Source: Clostridia bacterium UC5.1-1D2
GTDB taxonomy: Bacteria > Bacillota > Clostridia > Lachnospirales > Lachnospiraceae
Reading direction: 5' to 3'
Assembly (NCBI GenBank): GCA_001304855.1
Contig: BBZN01000011.1
Location: forward strand, 1 to 64,000
Length of the DNA: 64,000 nt
This document shows, in pieces, positions 19,015-28,491 of the stretch. Both the position numbers and the translations under genes were made by a program. Under the pieces are notes generated by a model. That model was not told where the DNA came from. It made no database searches and worked only from the letters and a program-made list of their open reading frames with translations. Numbering within the stretch: the first letter of the stretch is position 1; the number at the start of each line of letters is the position of its first letter.

Positions 19015-20046
19015 TTAATCCAGATTCTCTGCAATCTCATACAGCAGCTTTCTGGAATCCTCCCATCCAAGACAGGGATCCGTGATGGACTGTCCGTAGC
19101 AGTGGCAGCCGATTTTCTGGCTTCCCGGTTCAATATAGCTTTCAATCATAAGGCCCTTTACCAGCTTCCTGATGTCTGCGGCATGTCTGCGGCTGTGGAG
19201 CACTTCCTTGGCAATACGGATCTGCTCCATATACTGCTTGTTGGAGTTGGCGTGGTTGGTGTCGATGATGCAGGCCGGATTCGCCAGCTCTCTCTGGGCG
19301 TAGAACTCGTACAGAAGGCGTAAATCCTCATAGTGATAGTTGGGGATACACTGCCCCCGTTTATTTACGGCGCCTCTGAGTATCGTGTGCGCCAGGGGAT
19401 TGCCGGGACACTGGACTTCATAGCCGCGGAAAATAAAATCGTGGGGAAGCTGTGCCGCAACCACTGAATTCAGCATAACGGTTAAATCTCCGCTGGTGGG
19501 ATTTTTCATTCCCACAGGAACGTCGCAGCCGCTGGCTACCAGCCGGTGGAACTGGTTCTCCACTGAGCGGGCCCCCACTGCCACGTAGGACATCATATCC
19601 GACAGATAATTCAGGTTGTCAGGGTAAAGCATCTCATCTGCGGTTGAGAAGCCGGTCTCCCGGAATACCCGCATGTGCATGTGGCGGATGGCAAGGATAC
19701 CCTCAAACATATCCGGCTTTTTCTCCGGATCCGGCTGGTGAACCATGCCCATATAGCCCTCGCCCGTAGTTCTGGGCTTGTTGGTGTAAACTCTTGGAAT
19801 GATGATCAGCTTGTCTTTCGTATCCTCCTGAACCTTCACCAGACGGCTTACATAGTCGCACACGGCTTCCTCGTTATCTGCTGAGCAGGGGCCGATGATT
19901 ACCAGAAATTTATCACTCTCCCCAGTAAATATCTTTTTTATTTCCTCGTCCCGCTCCTTTTTGATAGCTGCAAGATTGGGAGCCAAAGGAAACTGTTCTC
20001 TGATTTCCGTAGGGGTAGGCAGCAGGTTAATAAATGTGAATCCCAT
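19015..20046 (-). CDS. 3-deoxy-7-phosphoheptulonate synthase
   Basis: Class I (AroF/G/H-type) DAHP synthase, first step of the shikimate pathway: PEP plus erythrose 4-phosphate. IIGPCSADNEEAV, PRTTGEGYMGM, GARSVENQFHR and IDTNHANSNKQ are all family hallmarks. The frame runs upstream to 20112, but the start MGFTFINLLP at 20046 is chosen because GGAGGA sits 8 nt before it. About 343 residues, intact. Which feedback type it is cannot be read with confidence. Confidence 0.94.
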   Translation of the reverse strand: MGFTFINLLPTPTEIREQFPLAPNLAAIKKERDEEIKKIFTGESDKFLVIIGPCSADNEEAVCDYVSRLVKVQEDTKDKLIIIPRVYTNKPRTTGEGYMGMVHQPDPEKKPDMFEGILAIRHMHMRVFRETGFSTADEMLYPDNLNYLSDMMSYVAVGARSVENQFHRLVASGCDVPVGMKNPTSGDLTVMLNSVVAAQLPHDFIFRGYEVQCPGNPLAHTILRGAVNKRGQCIPNYHYEDLRLLYEFYAQRELANPACIIDTNHANSNKQYMEQIRIAKEVLHSRRHAADIRKLVKGLMIESYIEPGSQKIGCHCYGQSITDPCLGWEDSRKLLYEIAENLD

Positions 20047-20221
20047 AATATAAGTCCTCCGATTGTACGAGCCCGGATGCATGCCGGGGGTATTTTCACC
20101 ATAATACTTCATCTCAATGCTACATTATAGTATAGAATCCGCCGTTCGTAAATAGTGATGTTCACGAAAATGTTGACAATAAAGGCATTTCCAAGTATAA
20201 CTTAGGTGAAATGAATTTAAC

Positions 20222-20297
20222 GTACTCTCAGAAGCTCTCTTGCACCTGCCTTTGGGGCTGATTTTCCGCCGGCCGCACACAGATTTAATTAACGTAC
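20222..20297 (-). repeat. 76-bp GTAC-ended repeat, diverged copy, inverted
   Basis: Begins and ends with GTAC and is exactly 76 bp. Its reverse complement aligns without gaps to the copies at 20305 and 25107 (shared blocks such as TAAAT-TGTG and GCAA-GAGA), but is clearly more diverged. It lies head-to-head with the next copy, 7 bp apart. Confidence 0.7.
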
Positions 20298-20304
20298 CTG
20301 CAGC

Positions 20305-20380
20305 GTACGCCTTATAAATTTGTGAACAGCCGACAAAAAATCATCTCGCAAAATCAGGCGCAAAGAGATTCCCAGCGTAC
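20305..20380 (+). repeat. 76-bp GTAC-ended repeat
   Basis: GTACGCC at one end and GCGTAC at the other. 67 of 76 bases match the copy at 25107 with no gap. No ORF. Together with the inverted copy it fills most of the 366-bp gap between aroF and the EamA gene; nothing else was seen there. Confidence 0.85.
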
Positions 20381-20412
20381 ATTTTAATGTTTAGGGGGAG
20401 AATGGAAAGACA

Positions 20413-21347
20413 ATGAGATCAGGGGGAAAACAGAGCCTTGGAGCGGGTATGGCTTTGTCTGGAGGTGTTTTCTGGGGTTTTTCCGGGTGCTGCGGACAGT
20501 ACCTTTTTGAACAAAAGGGGCTGGAGGCGCCCTGCTGGTGGCTCTGCGCCTTTTCTTTGCAGGAATCCTGCTGATAGGAGCAGGATTCGCTGTGAACGGA
20601 AGGAAAAATCTGGAAATATTCAAAAAGAGGCAGGACGCCGTCCATCTGCTGGCATTTGCACTGTGCGGAATCACCTTCTGCCAGTTTACTTATTTTATGG
20701 CAATCCAGGCGTCCAATGCAGGAACGGCTACAGTGCTTCAGTACCTGTCCCCGATTCTTATTCTAATGGTGGTGTGCCTCCGCGGCAGACGGCTTCCCAG
20801 GGGCCTGGAGATTCTGGCTATCGGCTTATCCCTTTTGGGAACCTTTGTCATAGGAACCCACGGGGATATCCATACCTTTCATATTACAGGCGAGGCCTTG
20901 TTTTGGGGACTTTTGGCTGCTGTCAGCGCATGATCTATACAATGATTCCCGGAGGCCTCATTATTAAATACGATATTTATCAGGTTTTGGGCTACGGAAT
21001 GTTCTTCGGAGGCATTGCCATGAGCCTGGCGGTCAGGCCCTGGACTTATGAGATAGCCTGGGACGGAGGCACGCTGGGGGCTGACAGGGGTGATTGTGGT
21101 AGGAACGGCCCTGGCTTTCGGATTGTATCTTCAGGGGGTGGCGATTGTGGGACCGTTAAAGGGCAGCGTACTGGGCAGCGTGGAGCCTGTTTCCGCAGTT
21201 ATAATCTCTGTAATCTGGCTGGGAACCTCCTTTACGGCAGCGGACTTTCTGGGATTTGTAATGATACTGGCCGCCGTCATGGTTTTGATTGCAGCCCAGC
21301 GCCCCGGGGAGAAGAGGGAGGGGCCGGAGCATGAGGAAAACTTGTGA
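20413..21347 (+). CDS. EamA/DMT-family transporter, three frameshifts
   Basis: About 311 residues with ten hydrophobic helices in two EamA repeats (FMAIQASNAGTATVLQYLSP in the first; GSVLGSVEPVSAVIISVIWL in the second), the drug/metabolite transporter fold. Indels near 20535, 20930 and 21083 break it into four frame pieces. The start ATG 20413 (MRSGGKQSLGAGMALSGG) has a modest GGGGGAG site. Probably exports an amino acid or metabolite; substrate unknown. Confidence 0.85.
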
Positions 21348-21354
21348 ATAGGGG

Positions 21355-21383
21355 TTGACAAACGGTGAAACCCTGTCTATAAT
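21355..21383 (+). promoter_or_regulatory. tyrS T-box promoter
   Basis: Perfect TTGACA (21355-21360), 17-bp spacer and TATAAT (21378-21383), just before the T-box leader. Confidence 0.85.
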
Positions 21384-21391
21384 GGTCATAA

Positions 21392-21709
21392 TTTCATGAA
21401 TTGGCTATGACGGGAACAAGTAGTGATCTGCAGACCCATACAGAAAGCCGCCGGGTGATGAGAGGCGCATGGAGGCAGATCATGAATACATCTTCGAGCT
21501 TTGCACCGAAGGGCTGCGCACATTGATTGTGGATATGCCTTGTAGGCTGCGACGTATCCTGCACACGTTACAGTGCTAGAGTATTAGAACAGACAGAGGG
21601 TTCAGTACTTGAAGAGGCGGACAGTGTGAGCTGTCCGTGAACATTAGGTGGTAACACGGAAGCGCAGGCTCCGTCCTTTTGAATGAGAGGACGGGGCTTT
21701 TTATATTAC
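21392..21709 (+). ncRNA. T-box leader, tyrosine-type
   Basis: Senses uncharged tRNA and controls tyrS by antitermination. Stem I begins near GGGAACAAGTAGTGATCTGC; its distal arm GCAGATC returns before GAATACATC, where UAC (21487-21489) is the likely tyrosine specifier codon. The T-box sequence AGGTGGTAACACGG is at ~21648-21661, and the terminator CCGTCCTTTT/GAGAGGACGG with CTTTTTATATT at 21671-21707. The 326 bp from here to tyrS are GC-rich with no ORF; a second weak promoter lies at 21980-22007 (TTGCAT, 16 bp, TAAAAT). Confidence 0.92.
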
Positions 21710-22035
21710 GGAAACCGTATGTGAGGCATGAAAGACCTTCGGACGGGAGGCCTGAGGCTGCGGGGAAGATACCGGGCCCGGGCGGAGAATCCTGCCGCCG
21801 GAACCTTTTCGCGACACAGGAAAGCGGGCCTGTTATATAAAACGCTTTGCTGAGGGCGCCCGCAGGCATGTTCAAAATAAGGCCGCGGGGACAGCCGCGC
21901 CCGGTCAGGAAGCTGGCCGGAGCGGCCCCTTATCTATGCATTTCTCCACAGCAGTTCAAAAACGTAAGAATCTAAGCCCTTGCATGAAACAGGAAATATG
22001 ATAAAATATTTAATGTAGGAAGAGGAGAGAAAGAG

Positions 22036-23260
22036 ATGCAGATTTATGAAGAATTAATTGCCAGGGGTCTCATTGCCCAGGTAACCAACGAGGAAGAAAT
22101 CAAAAAGATGATCAATGAAGGTAAGGCCGTATTTTATATCGGCTTCGACCCAACGGCCGACAGCTCCATGTGGGACATTTCATGGCCCTGTGCCTGATGA
22201 AGCGTCTGCAGATGGCGGGTAACAGGCCAATCGCCCTTATCGGCGGCGGCACAGGTATGGTGGGAGATCCTTCCGGACGTTCCGACCTGCGCACCATGAT
22301 GACTCCTGAGACGATTCAGCACAACTGCGACTGCTTTAAGAAGCAGATGAGCCGTTTTATCGATTTCTCAGAGGGAAAAGCGATGATGGTGAATAATTCC
22401 GAGTGGCTTATGGGCCTGAATTACATCGAGTTTCTGAGAGAGGTTGGCCCGCATTTTTCCGTCAACAACATGCTGAGAGCCGAGTGCTATAAGCAGAGGA
22501 TGGAGAAAGGCTTAAGCTTCCTGGAGTTCAATTACATGATTATGCAGAGCTACGATTTCTACGAGCTGTTCCAGCGCTACGGCTGCAATATGCAGTTCGG
22601 CGGCGACGATCAGTGGAGCAATATGTTAGGCGGAACCGAGCTGATCCGGCGCAAGTTAGGCAAGGACGCCCATGCCATGACCATCACCCTCCTGTTAAAT
22701 TCCGAGGGCAAAAAGATGGGCAAGACCCAGTCGGGCGCAGTATGGCTGGATCCTGAGAAAACCTCGCCTTTCGACTTTTACCAGTACTGGAGGAATATTG
22801 GAGATGCGGACGTGCTTAAGTGTCTGCGCATGCTTACCTTCCTTCCCCTGGAGCAGATTGACGAGATGGATAAGTGGGAAGGCAGCCAGTTAAACCGGGC
22901 GAAGGAAGTCCTGGCGTACGAGTTAACCAACCTGGTTCACGGACAGGAAGAAGCCGGAAGGCCCAGGAGGGCGCCAGAGCGCTTTTTGCAGCAGGGGGCA
23001 GCACAGAAAATATGCCTACCTGTGAGCTGCAGGAGGAGGATTTTAAGGACGGTTCCATTGACATTTTAAGCGTGCTTCACAAGTCGGGCCTTTCGGCTTC
23101 CCGCTCCGAGGCAAGGAGAAATGTGGAACAGGGCGGCGTATCCGTGGACGGCGATGTGGTGAAAGATGTGAAGGCTGCATTTGCCAGGGAACAGTTTACA
23201 GGGGACGGCCTTGTGTTCAAACGGGGCAAGAAGAATTTTATGAAGGTAGTAGTTAAATAA
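22036..23260 (+). CDS. tyrS: Tyrosyl-tRNA synthetase, two frameshifts
   Basis: Class I synthetase charging tRNA-Tyr. [20 protein letters not shown] holds the HIGH motif (HVGH) once a lost C near 22165 is restored; KKMGKTQSG is the KMSKS loop; [10 protein letters not shown] binds tyrosine. A second break near 22954 precedes the C-terminal S4 RNA-binding domain ([18 protein letters not shown]). Repaired length ~408, normal. ATG 22036 follows AGGAGAG. Regulated by the T-box upstream. As an essential gene it is strong evidence that the frameshifts are sequence errors. Confidence 0.96.
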
Positions 23261-23327
23261 GCTGCCTGAGAGGATGGGGGATTCTCTGATATGAAGAGCA
23301 GTTTAGAACGTAGGAAGGAGGATGCGG

Positions 23328-24074
23328 ATGAAGCGGTATAAGTCTGTAAGGCGTCTGGGCGTGCTGCTTGCGGCTGCAGTTATAAGCATAGCTGCGGCAT
23401 TTGCTGCAGAAGCAAAGGCTGTATCCAACACAGAAGCGCCCGTTACCCTGCATCTGGATATGAACAGCAGAAAGACGTCCATCTATGACGGTTACACGGG
23501 ATATCTGCTGGGCAACCGGGTTTCGGAGAGCGATACCTTCATGGTTACCAAGGACAAGAATGATGTGAATCTGGATGATGTAATCCTGAATTATTATCTC
23601 ATTACCTATGACGGCGACACCCAGAAATATCTGGAATGCACCGTCTATGGCCTGAAGGAGGGACAGCACTACCCGGTAATACGGCCTGAGACGGTGGAGA
23701 AAGAAACGGCGTCCGGCGGGCTGTATGAGAATTTGGAACGGTGCTATATGGTAGAGTTTGTTTTGGGAGATGCCAGGAAACAATATTATTACCTGGTATA
23801 TCCTGAGGCTGAGATGAATGAATACCGGAATCTTCTCCTGGGAAAATGGGTCAGGCACAACAGCGGCTGGCAGTACCAGTACCAGGATGGGAATCTGACC
23901 TCCTGGGCGCTGATCAACGGCAAGTGGTACTACTTTGGAACAGACGGCTTTATGAAAACCGGCTGGCAGGAGTATAAAGGCCAGTGGTTTTATCTGGATC
24001 CGGAGACAGGAGTTATGCGCTCCAACTGCACCATCGACGGCTATGTGCTGGATAACAGCGGCGTCAGAATTTAA
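23328..24074 (+). CDS. Secreted protein with choline-binding-type repeats
   Basis: About 248 residues. N-terminal signal peptide (basic MKRYKSVRRLG, then a hydrophobic run ending AEAKA). A central ~130-residue region of unknown fold is followed by two aromatic cell-wall-binding repeats (WALINGKWYYFGTDGFMKTG; WQEYKGQWFYLDPETGVM) of the type that binds choline or other wall polymers. Intact. The start at 23328 fits AAGGAGG better than the ATG six bases earlier. Likely displayed on the surface. Confidence 0.85.
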   Translation: MKRYKSVRRLGVLLAAAVISIAAAFAAEAKAVSNTEAPVTLHLDMNSRKTSIYDGYTGYLLGNRVSESDTFMVTKDKNDVNLDDVILNYYLITYDGDTQKYLECTVYGLKEGQHYPVIRPETVEKETASGGLYENLERCYMVEFVLGDARKQYYYLVYPEAEMNEYRNLLLGKWVRHNSGWQYQYQDGNLTSWALINGKWYYFGTDGFMKTGWQEYKGQWFYLDPETGVMRSNCTIDGYVLDNSGVRI

Positions 24075-24105
24075 GGGCAGGGCCCCCAAGGAGGGGCGGC
24101 GGTTG

Positions 24106-24151
24106 AAAGAGCGGGCTGAGATCGTTTTTCATGATCTTGGCCCGCTCTTTT
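24106..24151. terminator. Bidirectional terminator
   Basis: AAAGAGCGGGC and GCCCGCTCTTT arms with an inner AGATC/GATCT pair; serves the surface protein gene and the convergent ribokinase gene. Confidence 0.85.
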
Positions 24152-24188
24152 AGCGCTGTTTTATCATATAAGAAACCGGTTTAACGCC

Positions 24189-25078
24189 CTACAGGGTGAA
24201 CTGTGCCACTTCCTCCCTGGAAGGATGGAAGGCGCGGCGCCGGGGCGTGATACGGCGATGGCGGCCGCTTTGGCAGCCCAGTCGAGAGCTTTCTTTGCAT
24301 CCATTCCCTGAACCAGCCCGCCGATAAAAAATCCGGTAAATGTATCCCCGGCTGCAGTGGTATCCGCCACCTTTACCTTGTAGATTCCCTGGGCATACGT
24401 GCGGCTGCCGTCCCAGTAGAGGGAGCCGTCACCTCCCAGCGTCAGAACGATTTTCGAGCCGGGGAACTTGGAAGCCAGCTTATGGAGCAGGGCCTCGCCC
24501 TCTCCCTGTTCACCGCAGATATCTCCCGCCTCGATCTCATTCAGGAGGAAGAAGTCCACGAATTCCAGGGGGTAGGAAGGGATTTTCTCATCCATAGGGG
24601 AGGGATTGAGCACAATCTTCATTCCTGTCTCATGGGCTTTTTTCATCATATATCCGATCTCGCTCACCTCATTCTGGAGAACCAGATAGTCGCCTGGTTC
24701 AAAATGCGTCAGAGCCTGATCTACCATCTCCTTGCTAATCTGCTGGTTCGCTCCGCCGTATAGCAGGATGCAGTTTCCCCCGTCTTTGGCCTTCTGAATA
24801 ATGGCGTGCCCTGTCTTGCCCTCCAGAACGGAAATCAGCTCCGTGTTAACTCCTGCCGCCTTCAGCTGTTCTATGAGGAAATCACCGTCCCCTGTGCCGA
24901 TAGCTCCTGCGTGCCATACCTCGGCTCCGCTTTTGCTCAGGGCAATGGACTGGTTCAGCCCCTTGCCTCCTGAAAAAATGTTCATATCCTCAGAAGACAT
25001 TGTTTCACCGCCCCTGACGAAATGGTCCACTGTGTAGGTGTAATCAATATTCAGAGAACCATAATTTAAAATTTTCAT
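24189..25078 (-). CDS. Ribokinase / PfkB-family sugar kinase, C-terminal frameshift
   Basis: PfkB carbohydrate kinase. FSGGKGLNQSIALSKSG near residue 40 is the first PfkB signature; DTTAAGDTFTGFF holds the catalytic Asp and anion hole. A C lost near 24230 alters the last residues; restored, the protein ends SIPSREEVAQFTL at TAG 24189, ~297 residues. The start MKILNYGSLNIDYTY at 25078 follows AAGGAGAAGG; the longer upstream extension runs through a repeat element and is unlikely. Substrate most likely ribose or another pentose. Confidence 0.9.
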
Positions 25079-25106
25079 GTCAATCCTTCTCCTTTTGTTA
25101 TTTAAT

Positions 25107-25182
25107 GTACGCCTCATAAATTTGTGCGCAGCTGATAAAAAATCATCCTGCAAAATCAGGCGCAAAGAGATTCAAAGCGTAC
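25107..25182 (+). repeat. 76-bp GTAC-ended repeat
   Basis: Same length and ends as the copy at 20305 (67/76 identical, gap-free). It lies between the MATE gene end and the ribokinase start. Confidence 0.85.
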
Positions 25183-25189
25183 ATATTTA

Positions 25190-26546
25190 TTAAATGGGAA
25201 CCGCGTCCTTTTTGGGGAGCTTGCGCCGTATCTTACGGAAGGTTGCTATGTGGGCCAGGGCCGTTATTGTCCAGGATACGGGATAGGACAGGTACAGCAC
25301 ATCCAGGGAGCGGTGGGAGGCAAATACGGTAAATACCCACAGCACCCGGAAGCCGCAGGCTCCGGTTAAAGATACAAACATGGGAATCATGGAATAGCCC
25401 AGTCCCCTGAGGCTTCCCACCATACAGTCCATAATACCACAAAGGAAGTAGGTTCCGCAAATAATTTCCAATCGAAGCATACCGTAACGCAGCACATCCG
25501 GATCGGAGGAGTAGATTCTCAGAAGGGAATTGCCTCCCAGTACGGCGCTAAGCCCCAACGTGACGCCCACCACGGCCACCACGGCGAGGCAGATATAGAG
25601 GATCCGGTTGATCCGGCTGTATTTCTTGCCGCCCAGGTTCTGGCTGGTAAAGCTTAAGTTCGTCTGATACACGGCATTCATAGCTGTATAGACAAAGCCC
25701 TCAATATTGGCGGACGCCGTGTTCCCTGCCATAGCGATGGAGCCGAAGGAGTTGACCGAGGACTGAATCAGCACATTGGAGATTGAGAAGACAGCTCCCT
25801 GCATTCCTGCGGGAAGGCCTATTTTTATAATCCGCATCAGTTTTTGCCTGTGGATGCAAAGTTCCTTAAGGGAGAGCTTTAAAGCTCCGGGCGCATCCAT
25901 CAGGCTTTTTATAACCAGTGCGGCGGAAATGTGCTCCGATATAACCGTAGCCCAGCCCACGCCGTCCACGCCCATACCAAAGCCCATGACGAACACCAGG
26001 TTCAGACATACATTCACCACCCTGCGGCTAAGAGAAAATACAGGGGGCGTCTGGTGTCTCCCACAGCCCGGAGGATGGCGGCCCCAAAATTATAGGCCAT
26101 CAGGACGGGCATTCCCAGAAAATAAATCCGCATATAGAGCGCTGCCTGATCCAGCACGTCGTCCGGCGTTCCCATAAGGCGGAGCAGAGGCCTTGCGGCG
26201 CAGATACCGAGAATGACCAGAAACAGGCCGCTGAGCAGGCTGGTGGCGATGGCTGTATGGACCGTTTCGCTTACATCCTTCGCCTTCTGCCCTCCGTAGT
26301 ATTTTCCAACCAGAACATTGACGCCTACAGACAAGCCTACGAATACATTAATCAGAAGGTTGATAAGGCTGAAGTGGAGCCCACGGCAGCCAGGGCTTTG
26401 CTGCCTGCAAACCGTCCCACCACAATGATGTCGGCTGCATTAAACAGCAGCTGAAGGATGCCCGACAGCATTAACGGCACCGTAAACAACAGAATTTTGC
26501 CCAGCAGCGAGCCGCTGCACATATCCATCTCATATGACTTATTCAT
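25190..26546 (-). CDS. MATE-family efflux transporter, two frameshifts
   Basis: About 453 residues with twelve hydrophobic helices and the MATE pattern (VPLMLSGILQLLFNAADIIVVG; second-half repeat IKIGLPAGMQGAVFSISN). Bases lost near 26366 (C) and 26035 (G of GGGG) split it into three pieces. Likely exports cationic drugs or metabolites using sodium or protons. Start ATG 26546 is preceded by a weak purine-rich site. Confidence 0.9.
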
Positions 26547-26710
26547 CTCAAGTAAAGCCCCCGTGTTTGACTTTTTTGCGGATCGTCCCAGGTCCGTTTT
26601 GCGTTCCTATCAGTGTAGCACAAGGCATGTATTTTTACAATGGGTTCTTCCACGTATTCCGCCGGATTTTCACCGGGTTTTTCATGGGAGTTTAAACTTG
26701 AGAAATTTTC

Positions 26711-26739
26711 TTGACAATCAGTTCCAGGTCTTGTAAAAT
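26711..26739 (+). promoter_or_regulatory. mntP leader promoter
   Basis: TTGACA (26711-26716), 17-bp spacer, TAAAAT (26734-26739), just before the riboswitch. Confidence 0.75.
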
Positions 26740-26746
26740 GTAGCAA

Positions 26747-26877
26747 GTGATAGGGGAGTAGTTGACATGCCGGAGGCATGTAATAAAGTCAACATGCTGA
26801 TAGTGGATCTATCTGGCTTTATTTGAAATAATGAGACTTATCTGCGGCTTAACATGCCGCAGGTGGGTCTTTTTTTA
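26747..26877 (+). ncRNA. yybP-ykoY manganese riboswitch
   Basis: The conserved opening AGTGATAGGGGAGTAG, the GTCAACATGCTGATAG segment and AATGAGACTTATC match the yybP-ykoY class, which binds Mn2+. A terminator hairpin (CTGCGGC, TTAACAT, GCCGCAG and flanking pairs, 26833-26870) with TTTTTTT ends it. Its position directly before an MntP manganese exporter gene is the expected context; it should permit expression when manganese is high. Confidence 0.88.
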
Positions 26878-26920
26878 TGCACTCTCCCATATATTAAACC
26901 AATACCAGGGAGGAATTGTT

Positions 26921-27484
26921 ATGTCGTTAACCGAGTTGTTTATAATCGCTGTGGGCCTGTCCATGGATGCTTTCGCGGTTGCCGTCTGTAAAGGATTGGC
27001 TATGCCGAGAATGAATTGGAGGGGCGCATGGGTCGTGGGCCTGTATTTCGGAGGTTTCCAGGCCGCCATGCCCTTTATCGGATATTTCCTGGGCTCCAGC
27101 TTCAGCCAGGGTATCCGGGCCTACGACCACTGGATTGCGTTTATCCTCCTGGCTATTATCGGCGGCAATATGGTGAAGGAAGCCCTGAGTCCTGAGGAGG
27201 AGTGCGCCAACGGCTCCCTGGATGTTAAAAATATGACCCTCCTGGCCGTGGCCACCAGCATTGACGCCCTGGCCGTAGGCGTGACCTTTGCATTTTTAAA
27301 CGTAAAAATCATTCCTGCCGTGTCATTTATCGGCGGCGTCACCCTTACTCTGTCCATAGCCGGTGTAAAGTGGGTAATGTGTTCGGCTGCAGGTACAAGT
27401 CCAGCTGAACTGGCGGGAGGGATGATACTCATTCTGATGGGATTAAAGATCCTTCTGGAACATTTGGGAGTTCTGTCTTTTTAA
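26921..27484 (+). CDS. mntP: Manganese efflux pump MntP
   Basis: Six-helix exporter with the family's repeated acidic helices ([16 protein letters not shown] and [15 protein letters not shown]; conserved Asp in each). It keeps one open frame, but residues encoded by ~27370-27402 are garbled: one lost G near 27371 and two lost A near 27402 cancel, so [11 protein letters not shown] is read out of frame. ATG 27-AGGGAGGAATTGTT- spacing is good. 187 residues. Under riboswitch control. Confidence 0.93.
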   Translation: MSLTELFIIAVGLSMDAFAVAVCKGLAMPRMNWRGAWVVGLYFGGFQAAMPFIGYFLGSSFSQGIRAYDHWIAFILLAIIGGNMVKEALSPEEECANGSLDVKNMTLLAVATSIDALAVGVTFAFLNVKIIPAVSFIGGVTLTLSIAGVKWVMCSAAGTSPAELAGGMILILMGLKILLEHLGVLSF

Positions 27485-27612
27485 ATTATCAGAATATTTT
27501 GAAAATTATCCATTTATAACTGGTAAATATTATGGAAAAATAGAAACAATTGTAATAAATTAACTCAATTCAAATATAAACTAAAAAAATAAATAAAAAA
27601 AGCAAAAAAGTG

Positions 27613-27641
27613 TTGACAAATACGGCTTCATTTACTATAAT
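27613..27641 (+). promoter_or_regulatory. Strong promoter of the large non-coding transcript
   Basis: Perfect TTGACA (27613-27618), 17-bp spacer, perfect TATAAT (27636-27641), with an A/T-rich upstream region. Confidence 0.85.
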
Positions 27642-27647
27642 AAAGAC

Positions 27648-28423
27648 AACAAAAGAACAGAGAATAAAAAGAATTCAAGGAACTGTAGACAATCAGTTCA
27701 CAAGAGCATTAAAATCCAAGCAAAGGAGGTACGGACCACCAAAGACTGAACATTCGTTTAATATATAACTCAAAGGAATTTGATTATATATTAAACCAGG
27801 AAAAGCCATTCTACTAATTGAAAACGCTCAAACAGTAAGAAGTAATTCCAGAAGTTGATTTAAAGAAGCAAAAGAATCCAATCGATTGGGAAACGATTCA
27901 AGAAGTAGTAACATTTCAAAGATTAAAGAAGCTCTACGAATGGACGCGTTCGTTCATCAAAGAAAAGATTTAATATAAAGAAATAAAAGAAAACTAATTG
28001 AAAAGTTTTAAGAAAGCAATTGCAATGAGTATTTAAAGAAATGAAAGAAAGAAACAAACTGTTGAGTGAAGCATCTTAATAACAAATGTACAATCGCATA
28101 TTTTACTTCTATCTAAAGAGTATCACAGTAACAGTCGTGAATTCGGTTTGGTGATATGACGAGAAAGTATCATTGGAACGAAATAGTTGATACCGGATAG
28201 CATAAGAATTAAATGATATAAAAAATGGATTAGACATAAGTGAAAAGATGTGGAACTAAGAGCGAAGGAACAAATAGTAGAAAGGCGTTACAATTTCATA
28301 TATAAAAAGAAACAATTGTTTCGGAAAAGAGAGGCTTGGTCCAATGGACGTAGTAGTCGGAAGAGAGTATCGTAATCGAGAACGTGGTTAGTCAAAGATT
28401 TCGATACTCGTCTTTCTTTTGTG
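27648..28423 (+). ncRNA. Candidate large structured non-coding RNA (~775 nt)
   Basis: The 1,007-bp gap from mntP to 28491 has no ORF of 60 codons on either strand and is far more AT-rich than its surroundings. It has a consensus promoter, ends in an intrinsic terminator (28365-28420), and contains many stems: a perfect 12-bp stem 27756-27767/27785-27796, GAACTG/CAGTTC 27680-27699, TATCAC/GTGATA 28121-28156, GTATCA/TGATAC 28167-28193, and a possible closing pair TACGGACC (27730-27737) with GGTC (28338-28341) plus CGTA (28349-28352). Stems are joined by A/G-rich linkers. This recalls the large ornate RNA classes ROOL and GOLLD, but I cannot match a consensus. Confidence 0.65.
28365..28420 (+). 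terminator. Terminator of the large non-coding RNA
   Basis: GAGTATCG (28365-28372) pairs with CGATACTC (28402-28409), followed by GTCTTTCTTTT. Confidence 0.75.
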
Positions 28424-28433
28424 TGTTACAGTT

Positions 28434-28470
28434 AAAAAGGGCAGCGCCCGGGAGAGCGCGCTGCCCTTTC
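28434..28470 (-). terminator. Terminator of the radical SAM gene
   Basis: AAAGGGCAGCGC pairs with GCGCTGCCCTTT; on the minus strand it is followed by TTTTT. Confidence 0.8.
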
Positions 28471-28491
28471 TGCTGCAGGGGAGACGGTTCC

